From: Pseudomonas frederiksbergensis | GTDB taxonomy: Bacteria; Pseudomonadota; Gammaproteobacteria; Pseudomonadales; Pseudomonadaceae | Reading direction: 5' to 3' | Length of the DNA: 64,000 bases | Assembly (NCBI RefSeq): GCF_003732705.1 | Contig: NZ_MOBR01000006.1 | Location: forward strand, 141,975-205,974 | Part shown: piece after piece, positions 1-6,760 of the stretch | Layout of the letters: each line of letters opens with the position of its first letter | How positions within the stretch are numbered: the stretch's first letter is position 1 | Position numbers and translations under genes: made by a program | Notes under the pieces: model-generated | Databases searched by the model: none | Told to the model about the DNA's origin: nothing | The model's input: the letters and a program-made list of their open reading frames with translations, nothing else

Positions 1-3000
1 CATCCGGGGTGTTTGTCGTCCAAAGGGCCCGCCCTTCGAACATTACCGGGCGTATCTGCGTGGGCGGCAGCGCGGCAGGTTCCAGTTGGTGGATCAGTTG
101 CATCGCGCGGCTTTGCTCGGCACCGGCGCTACTCAAGCGCAGCGATCGACCCACGGGTTTGAGTGAGTGCAGGGCGGGACGCAAGTCGGTGAATAACGCG
201 CCGGCACTGTTGAGCAGGTAACCGGCGAAATGATCAAGCGCCGCCGACGTATCGCCCTGGTTGTACGCATGCAACGCGAGCATGGCGTCCTTGAAGGCCA
301 GCAGCAGGCCGGCGCTCAGGCTCAGGATCGGGAAGGGCGCGGTGGCAATCGCGGTCACCCATTCGATGCAGGTCCAGAGTATGCCGCCGATCATCTGGGC
401 GCGGTTGACGGTGGTGGCGGCAACGTCGTCGATCTTGCGTTGCAGTTTCATGTTGTACAGCGCGTTGCGCAGGTCGGGCACCGGGGCCACCGAACGGGTC
501 GAATCGTAGCGCGCAGGGCTGACGCTGGTGCTGTCCAGTTGTTCGGGCAGTTGTTGTTTGGCGTCCTCCAGAAATGCGCGAACCCGGGTCTGGGATTGCA
601 CGCCGACCCGTCGGGTGAGGTAGGCGAGCATGCCGGGCTGTTTTTTCAGCAGGTAGTTGAACCGCCTGGCTTGGCGGAAGCTGATGCCGTCGGGAGCCTG
701 CGGGGTATAGAGCAGGACCGGGTTGTCGCCATGGCTGAACAGCCAGGTGTCGATGACCCATTCGCCGTCGATCATCAAACGATGGACCGCGTAGCGGTGG
801 CGGGTTTGCGGCGAGGTCTCGCCGAGGCTGGCGATACTGCGTTCGAGCCATTGCAGGTCGGCGCTGCTGAGGTGCCCTTGTTGCTGGCACTCAAGCGCGG
901 CACTTTGCATCTGCTGCTGGGTGATGACCAGGGTGACGTTGCGTCTCAAGTCATAGCCAGGACTTTCAGGGCTTTGCAGTTCAGCCCTGACCTTGTCGAT
1001 GTAGCGCTGGCCGATCCACACGCCGGTGATCGAACGCGCGACTTTTTCGGCGGTCAGCAGACTCAGGTCGACACCCGGCGGGCCTTTGAATCGTGCCGAG
1101 CGCGAGAATTTTTCATCGAGAAAACCCACGCCGTCGGCGTAGCCATCGCGGTACAGCTGGGTATACGTCAGCGGCGCAGGTGTCCAGTTGCCGACAATCG
1201 CAGGTGGCGACAAGGCCCACACGGTATCTGGATCGACATCATTGGCGGTGCGCTGGAGCAGCGCGTTCAAGCTTTTCCTGGCCTGCTCATGCAGGTAAGC
1301 CTCGAAGCTCGGAAAGCGCTTTTGCGACAACGGATGATCGTCGAAGGTACGCAAGGCACCTTCGGCGTCCTCGGCCAGTGTCGCGAGTTTGCGCCGGGTT
1401 TCGACGCTGGCCGAGCGGTACCAGAGCGGCGTGCTGAAGTCGTAGTCGTCGACCCGCGTGGCCAACACATGGGCGGCCATCGACTTCAGGCAATCACCCT
1501 GGCTGGCGGCCACCGCGAACGTGACCTCGTTTTGCTGATGCGCGCCCGGCTTGTCGCTGAGGCCGGACAAGACCTGTTGCATGCTGTGGCGAAACCGCAG
1601 GGGGGCGCGGCTGATCAAGTAGTCGCCCATGCCGGCAACCGCGACGTCCCGGGCCCAGCCGAGCAGATGCTGCTGACAGGCGAGCTCCGTGTCGAAGGCC
1701 TGGAATTGCTGGTCCCGCGGCGCCTCCGGCGTGCACAGCAGCAGACGCTTGATCGCCCCGTCGGCGTCAACCTGACGTAGCACCCACAAGTCCTGAAGTT
1801 GCGCGCCGTGCAGTGACAGCGTGCCCGCGCCGAGGGTGGCGGCGCTCAGTTGCGGATCGCTGCCGGCGCGCAGGCGCTGGATCAGCTGGAAGTCATTCTC
1901 CTGTAAATGACCTTGCATCACGGCGGTGAAGGCCAGGGCATTGATCCGCTGATCGAGCATGTGCTCGATGGCTTGCTGCAGTTCTGGCCGGGCATGCAAC
2001 TGAGTTTGCACATTGGCGAAGTCGACCCGGGGTTGCAGGGTCGTCAGTTGCTGCGCGAGCCACGCCGGGGTCAGGTCCTTGTACGACTCGGGCAAGGGCG
2101 CGTCGCGGTAGCGCAGGGTGGTTTTTCCGAGGAAGTCCGAGCCTGGGAGTTCGTCGCCGGTGTGCAGGCCACGCAGGGCCAGGTCGATCAGGTTGTGCTG
2201 ATGTTCATAAACGCCGAAACCGGGGACGTGACGACGGGTGCTGACCCACAGGTGTTGCGGCTCCAGATCATGAATCTCCAGATCATCGCCGAGCCGTTCA
2301 AGCCATTGGTGACGAGCCAGGGACTGAGGATTGGTTGCCGGGCCCAGCAGATCCAATAGGCCCTGGCGCGCCTGGTTGTAGTGCCCGAGGTGAACGGCCA
2401 ATTCGGCTCGCCGGGTTGCGCTGGCGCTGCGATACCAGTCGGGTGCGCTCAGTCGCAAGCTCCGTTCGAGCAGGGTTTGCGCCCGCAATTCCAGGCGCAG
2501 CGTGAGGTCCGGCAGGGCCGAACCGATGGCGCGGTCGAGGGCGCTTGTTAACCGGGCAGGGTCTTGCTCCGGGTTGTCAACGAAACTCAACGCCCGCTCG
2601 ATGTCCTGAGCGCGTTTGGCAATCTTTGCGTCGTACAGGTGTTCAAACAAAGGCGCGCTGTCGATGGGTGACAGTTGCAACGGCCAGATCCCCGCCGCAC
2701 TCAAGGCGTGAAAGCGTACGGGCAACATCTGCAGGAATTCGTCCCGGGCGACGGAGTGCAGCATGTGTTGCTGCAGGTGACCGTCCAGCTCGGCCAGGGA
2801 ATCGAAGGACTCAATCCCTCGCGAGGGCGTGAACAGCAAGACATGGCCGACGTTCTGCGCGTCGGACAAGTCGTTCACCACGGGGCTGTTTTTTTCCGTG
2901 GCGACAAAGGCGCCGGCCAGTTCGACAGTGTGGTCCTGATAACTGAACTGCAAGGCGTACAAACCCGGACGCAGAGGCGGCGCCAGCGTCAGGCTCGCCA

Positions 3001-3424
3001 GCATCCTGCCGGCCTGGGGATGCAACAGGCGATCTTGCACGTTCAACCGGGCTTCGTGTTCGATGGCGGTGAACCCGGCCTCAAAGGTCATGAATGACTT
3101 GGCGGGCTTGCCATCGATCAGCTCGCGCAGGTCGATGTCAGCCAAGTGCGTGTTGAGGGAGGCCTTGACGGTGGCGAGTAGCGCTTGACCCGCCGTGCTC
3201 TGCAGATCGCTGCCTGCCAGCGCTTGATAGTGGGGGCGGCTGCGACGCATAAACTGCTCGCGGTAATTCTTCAGAAGCCCGTTCAGGCGATTCAGGTAGA
3301 CCTGCTCGGCCGACGGTTTCTGGTCGGGCAGCAATGGGGTTTCGGTCTTGAGCAGATGATGACCGATCTGATTGAGATAGCCTTTGATCTCTTCAAAGGA
3401 CGGTGCGGCGGTGGGGGTGCTCAT
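1..3424 (-). CDS. DUF6543/dermonecrotic-toxin-like giant protein, 3' end beyond the window
   Basis: The frame is open from an ATG at 3424 to the left edge, giving at least 1141 residues without a stop; the C-terminus is outside the window. A GGAG ribosome site lies about 9 nt before the ATG. The sequence resembles the large Pseudomonas proteins carrying DUF6543, a dermonecrotic-toxin-like domain; many relatives end in a toxin or NEL ubiquitin-ligase domain. A WYRSAS motif followed by RR appears twice, near residues 328 and 668, suggesting two copies of a module. A hydrophobic alanine- and leucine-rich stretch near residues 1010-1080 could enter a membrane. There is no Sec signal peptide. Family assignment comes from recalled motif similarity. 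The effector domain cannot be named because the end is missing. Confidence 0.6.
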   Translation of the reverse strand, partial: MSTPTAAPSFEEIKGYLNQIGHHLLKTETPLLPDQKPSAEQVYLNRLNGLLKNYREQFMRRSRPHYQALAGSDLQSTAGQALLATVKASLNTHLADIDLRELIDGKPAKSFMTFEAGFTAIEHEARLNVQDRLLHPQAGRMLASLTLAPPLRPGLYALQFSYQDHTVELAGAFVATEKNSPVVNDLSDAQNVGHVLLFTPSRGIESFDSLAELDGHLQQHMLHSVARDEFLQMLPVRFHALSAAGIWPLQLSPIDSAPLFEHLYDAKIAKRAQDIERALSFVDNPEQDPARLTSALDRAIGSALPDLTLRLELRAQTLLERSLRLSAPDWYRSASATRRAELAVHLGHYNQARQGLLDLLGPATNPQSLARHQWLERLGDDLEIHDLEPQHLWVSTRRHVPGFGVYEHQHNLIDLALRGLHTGDELPGSDFLGKTTLRYRDAPLPESYKDLTPAWLAQQLTTLQPRVDFANVQTQLHARPELQQAIEHMLDQRINALAFTAVMQGHLQENDFQLIQRLRAGSDPQLSAATLGAGTLSLHGAQLQDLWVLRQVDADGAIKRLLLCTPEAPRDQQFQAFDTELACQQHLLGWARDVAVAGMGDYLISRAPLRFRHSMQQVLSGLSDKPGAHQQNEVTFAVAASQGDCLKSMAAHVLATRVDDYDFSTPLWYRSASVETRRKLATLAEDAEGALRTFDDHPLSQKRFPSFEAYLHEQARKSLNALLQRTANDVDPDTVWALSPPAIVGNWTPAPLTYTQLYRDGYADGVGFLDEKFSRSARFKGPPGVDLSLLTAEKVARSITGVWIGQRYIDKVRAELQSPESPGYDLRRNVTLVITQQQMQSAALECQQQGHLSSADLQWLERSIASLGETSPQTRHRYAVHRLMIDGEWVIDTWLFSHGDNPVLLYTPQAPDGISFRQARRFNYLLKKQPGMLAYLTRRVGVQSQTRVRAFLEDAKQQLPEQLDSTSVSPARYDSTRSVAPVPDLRNALYNMKLQRKIDDVAATTVNRAQMIGGILWTCIEWVTAIATAPFPILSLSAGLLLAFKDAMLALHAYNQGDTSAALDHFAGYLLNSAGALFTDLRPALHSLKPVGRSLRLSSAGAEQSRAMQLIHQLEPAALPPTQIRPVMFEGRALWTTNTPD

Positions 3425-3687
3425 CGGCACAATCTCCAGGCGGGTGGGAATTACCTTCAGCTTGGAGTGGGGGGCGTGGGCGATGGCGGTACATAGTTAC
3501 CGCCATTTGCTGCTAGGGATGTGCGTGTCAGGCGGTTAAACATGGGGTGTTTAAAGCGTGTTCGAAGTTACTTCCCGAGACCTACAAATTCTTGCGCCGT
3601 TGCCTACGGCTACGCCAGAATCCGCCGGCTTGTGCGCCTTGGGGCTGGTCGGTAATTTGATTCCCGTCACTGCCTATCAGTGATCGG

Positions 3688-3849
3688 GTTTAGCAGCCCA
3701 GGGTCTCTAGTGAGTTGCACGAGCTCCATCAGTCAGGCAATCCCTGCATTTGATGGTGGCTGTGCGCAGGGCGCCTTCGGGCGCGCCGGCTTTGCTAGAT
3801 TCCCCGGTCTGCTAACCTGCGTACAGCTGCCTCCCTCTCGTTTAGCAGC
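3688..3849 (+). promoter_or_regulatory. Structured leader element upstream of DUF6124 gene
   Basis: A 16-bp stem pairs 3755-3770 (GGTGGCTGTGCGCAGG) with 3816-3831 (CCTGCGTACAGCTGCC). It has no mismatch, but three G-U pairs, which favours a folded RNA over a DNA site. Inside it are a UUCG tetraloop hairpin (GCGCC-TTCG-GGCGC, 3771-3784) and a second weaker hairpin (CCGG 3786-3789 with CCGG 3804-3807), giving a three-way junction. The 10-mer GTTTAGCAGC occurs at 3688-3697 and again at 3840-3849, bracketing the structure. A GTG-initiated 66-codon frame (3680-3880) runs through it and stops with TAG two codons before the DUF6124 ATG, in the same frame. Function is unknown; a cis-acting leader is an inference. 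Upstream, 3425-3679 holds nothing else recognisable. Confidence 0.55.
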
Positions 3850-3883
3850 AGGAGGATTGGCACTCAATCAGAGAAAATAGCGT

Positions 3884-4213
3884 ATGACTGAAGTGACGCC
3901 CGATCCGCCAGAAACCGATCCGACATCCCCGCAACAACCCGAATCAAAACCACGCGACATCCCCTCATTCGCCGACATCAAAGCCACACCGCGCACACCC
4001 AGTACCCTGTTTGCCGTGAACCCCGAGGCCACCCGCGAAACCCTGATGGTTTATCTGGTCCAGACATTGGCCTCGGTCGACGTGATGGTTCACAACCTGG
4101 TGGACCTGCTGGACGGCAGCTCACGCAACGCCCTGCTGGGCATCTCCAACAGCGTGATGCTGGCGGAAATCACCGCGAACCGAGTGTTGGATCAGATCGA
4201 CCCGCGTGAATAG
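3884..4213 (+). CDS. DUF6124 family protein
   Basis: A 109-residue soluble protein. It begins with the family signature MTEVTPDPPETDPTSP, resembling the usual VTPNPPETD opening of DUF6124 proteins, which are abundant and of unknown function in Pseudomonas. The second half (about 45-105) is a helical segment with LASVDVMVHNLVDLLDG and a C-terminal NRVLDQIDP, both typical of the family. There is no signal peptide or membrane segment. An AGGAGG sequence lies at 3850-3855, but about 28 nt upstream, too far to be the usual ribosome site; the ATG follows GAAAATAGCGT. The gene stands alone after the structured leader at 3688-3849 and before a REP pair, so it is probably monocistronic. Confidence 0.75.
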   Translation: MTEVTPDPPETDPTSPQQPESKPRDIPSFADIKATPRTPSTLFAVNPEATRETLMVYLVQTLASVDVMVHNLVDLLDGSSRNALLGISNSVMLAEITANRVLDQIDPRE

Positions 4214-4222
4214 ACCCGGCCT

Positions 4223-4295
4223 CTTCGTGAGCAGGCTCGCTCCCACATTGGAACTGCGTACACCGGACCATTGTGGGAGCGAGCCTGCTCGCGAA
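4223..4295. repeat. REP pair (GTGGGAGCGAGCCTGCTCGCGAA type)
   Basis: Two inverted copies of the Pseudomonas REP palindrome, 4223-4245 and 4273-4295, are separated by about 27 nt. The same type recurs at 26239-26328 and 55079-55173. It lies just after the DUF6124 stop and could act as a transcript end. Confidence 0.85.
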
Positions 4296-4460
4296 AAGGT
4301 GCGAATCGCGTCGGAGCAGCTCAGCGCACGCTTTTTCTAAATGATCAGGACCAGAACCGTTTATCTGATTTACAGGGCTACCTGTTATTTCTGACAGTAG
4401 CCGCTTACCCGAATTTTCGGTTTGATAAGCCTTCATCCACTGTCATTGAGAAGCGGCTTT

Positions 4461-4784
4461 ATGTCCACCACCGAAAATGTAATCCCAGCCATCACTTCAG
4501 TAAAAGATAGCAAGGGTGTTGAAGTGCCCGACGGTGGCGTTACCTCGGATACATCAGTGAGCTTGAGTGGTACGGCATCGCACAATCAATGGCTGCAAAT
4601 TTTGGATTATTCGACTTCGATTGACGATACGGTCGTCCACCCCATCGTTAATACCCACGCCGACGGCGTATGGGAATTTGGTTTGAAAGAGCTTGGCAAG
4701 TCAGAGCATAGAATTAAGGCAATCAGTGACACGGGAGTTTCTACATCCCGAGTATTTTTCGTGGTGGAACATCAAGAGAGTTGA
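4461..4784 (+). CDS. Single bacterial Ig-like domain protein
   Basis: A 107-residue protein starting at the ATG at 4461; an upstream in-frame ATG at 4422 has less support. It holds one Ig-like beta-sandwich repeat: a T/S-rich strand (TSDTSVSLSGTAS), then a GVWEF strand and a closing SRVFFVV strand. The lead-in ITSVKDSKGVEVPDGG is the linker seen before tandem Ig repeats in large Pseudomonas surface proteins. There is no signal peptide or anchor, so export is uncertain. The gene stands alone between two REP pairs. It may be a detached domain from a larger adhesin-like gene. Function unknown. Confidence 0.65.
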   Translation: MSTTENVIPAITSVKDSKGVEVPDGGVTSDTSVSLSGTASHNQWLQILDYSTSIDDTVVHPIVNTHADGVWEFGLKELGKSEHRIKAISDTGVSTSRVFFVVEHQES

Positions 4785-4926
4785 TTGTTCCCAAGTACGA
4801 GGGGCTGAGTGAGGGGCTGAAGGCTCAGACGCTGATGCCTTTTCAAACTCGGCTTTACGAAGCTGAGCAGCGTGCTTCGTCTGTTTGAGCTTATCGGCCT
4901 TGAGGTTTCGGTGTCGGTCAGGGCCT

Positions 4927-4995
4927 CTTCGCGAGCAAGCCTCGCTCCTACAGGGGAATGCAATCAATCTGTAGGAGCGAGGCTTGCCCGCGAAG
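4927..4995. repeat. REP pair (GTAGGAGCGAGGCTTGCCCGCGAA type)
   Basis: Inverted REP copies at 4927-4953 and 4969-4995. This is the commonest intergenic palindrome in the window. It sits between the Ig-like gene and the convergent end of nagE. Confidence 0.85.
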
Positions 4996-5018
4996 ACGGA
5001 GGGTCAGGCGCCAAAGAT

Positions 5019-6728
5019 CTAAACCTTGGCACTCACCTCGCTGCGATTAACCAACGCCTCCAGTGCCCCACTCAAACTCGGCGCTTTGTCGCCAATCAGC
5101 AGATGCCAAACCCCACCCTCCAACTGGCTGACACCCTGACACCCCAATTCCTTCAACTGACACTCCGACAACGCCTTGCCATCCGCCAGGTGCAGGCGAA
5201 TCCGGGTCATGGCGATGCAATCCATTTGCAGCACGTTGTCGCCACCGCCCAAGGCATTCAGCCATTGCTGCGCTTCCGGCACGGCGACAGGTTTTGCTTC
5301 CTCGGCAACAGCGGCAGGGGTGCTGATCACTGCGCGACCCAACGCCGGCATCGCCAGTCGAATCTCATCGGCAATGCTGTCCGCCATCGGCCCGACCACC
5401 ACCTGCAAACTCCCGCCCTTGCCCGGACGCACTACGGCCATCGCCCCCAGCGCTTTCAACTCGGCATCGTTGGCCTTGTTGCGATCCACCATGTCCAGGC
5501 GCAAGCGCGTGGTGCAAGCGCCGACAGTGATCAAGTTCGCAGCACCACCCAACGCTTTGATATAGGCACCGGCGCGCTCGTTGTCCGTGAACACGACCCT
5601 CTCGGCTGAAGCCACGTCCTCACGGCCCGGCGTCTTCAGGTTGAAGCGACGAATACAGAAATCAAACACCACGTAGTAGATCACGGCATACGCCAGCCCT
5701 ACCGGCACCACCAACCAACCGTTGGTGGATTTACCCCAGCCCAGCACCATGTCGATGAAGCCGCCGGAGAAAGTAAACCCGAGGTGAATGTTCAGCAAAT
5801 TGGTGATGGCCATCGACAGGCCGGTCAGCACGGCGTGCACCAGATACAGCATCGGCGCGAGGAACATGAACGCAAACTCAATCGGCTCGGTCACACCGGT
5901 CAAAAACGACGTCAGCGCCATCGACAGGAAGATCCCGCCCATGACTTTGCGCCGTTCCGGCAGGGCGTTGCGGTACATCGCCAGGCACGCGGCGGGCAGG
6001 CCGAAGATCATCATCGGGAACATGCCGGTCATGAACTGGCCGCCCTTCGGATCGCCAGCGAAGTAGCGCGACAGGTCGCCGGTGACGATGGCGCCTGTGG
6101 TCGGGTCGGTGAAGTTACCGAACACGAACCACGCCATGTTGTTGAGGATGTGGTGCAGGCCGGTGACGATCAGCAAGCGGTTGAACACGCCGAAAACGAA
6201 CGCGCCGAAGCTGCCGCTTTCCATCATCAATGCGCCGAAACTATTGATGCCTTGCTGGATCGGCGGCCAGATCAGGCCGAACACCAGGCCCAGGCCGACG
6301 GCGGCAAAACCGGTAACGATGGGCACGAAGCGCCGGCCACCGAAGAAGGCGAGGTACTCCGGCAGCTTGATGTCCTTGAAGCGGTTGTACAGCGCGCCGG
6401 CCATCAAGCCACTGACGATCCCGGCGAGCATGCCCATGTTGATGCTCGCATCCAGCACCTTGAGCGTGGAGATCATCACCAGATAGCCAATGACCCCGGC
6501 CAGACCCGCCGTGCCGTTATTGTCCTTGGCGAAGCCGACCGCGATGCCGATGGCGAAGATCATCGCCAGGTTGGCGAAGATCACCTGGCCGGCGTCGTGG
6601 ATGATCGCGATGTTCAGCAGATCGGTGTCGCCCAGGCGCAGCAACAGGCCGGCGATGGGCAGGATCGCGATCGGCAGCATCAGCGCGCGGCCGAGGCGCT
6701 GCAGGCCTTCGATAAAGTATTGGTACAT
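5019..6728 (-). CDS. nagE: PTS N-acetylglucosamine permease, EIIC-EIIB with a degenerate second EIIB
   Basis: The 569-residue protein is the membrane component that imports and phosphorylates N-acetylglucosamine. Residues 1-360 form the EIIC channel of the glucose/GlcNAc class, with multiple hydrophobic segments and the hallmark GVTEPIEF (278-285). The first EIIB domain (about 382-462) carries the phosphocysteine motif CTTRLR with Cys405. A second EIIB-like domain follows (about 485-560), but alignment puts Ala506 where the cysteine should be (CIAMTRIRL), so it should not carry phosphate. There is no EIIA domain; that is supplied by the neighbouring EIIA-HPr-EI fusion. It is the last gene of the nag operon, 32 bp after that fusion gene. 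Confidence 0.9.
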   Translation of the reverse strand: MYQYFIEGLQRLGRALMLPIAILPIAGLLLRLGDTDLLNIAIIHDAGQVIFANLAMIFAIGIAVGFAKDNNGTAGLAGVIGYLVMISTLKVLDASINMGMLAGIVSGLMAGALYNRFKDIKLPEYLAFFGGRRFVPIVTGFAAVGLGLVFGLIWPPIQQGINSFGALMMESGSFGAFVFGVFNRLLIVTGLHHILNNMAWFVFGNFTDPTTGAIVTGDLSRYFAGDPKGGQFMTGMFPMMIFGLPAACLAMYRNALPERRKVMGGIFLSMALTSFLTGVTEPIEFAFMFLAPMLYLVHAVLTGLSMAITNLLNIHLGFTFSGGFIDMVLGWGKSTNGWLVVPVGLAYAVIYYVVFDFCIRRFNLKTPGREDVASAERVVFTDNERAGAYIKALGGAANLITVGACTTRLRLDMVDRNKANDAELKALGAMAVVRPGKGGSLQVVVGPMADSIADEIRLAMPALGRAVISTPAAVAEEAKPVAVPEAQQWLNALGGGDNVLQMDCIAMTRIRLHLADGKALSECQLKELGCQGVSQLEGGVWHLLIGDKAPSLSGALEALVNRSEVSAKV

Positions 6729-6760
6729 GGCGTATCTCCCTGGATTCTTGTTTTAGTTGT

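Noticed and set aside
230..1780. Long plus-strand open frame of 516 codons
   Set aside because: It is antisense to the DUF6543-type gene and has the low-complexity, Arg/Gln-rich composition of a shadow frame in GC-rich DNA.
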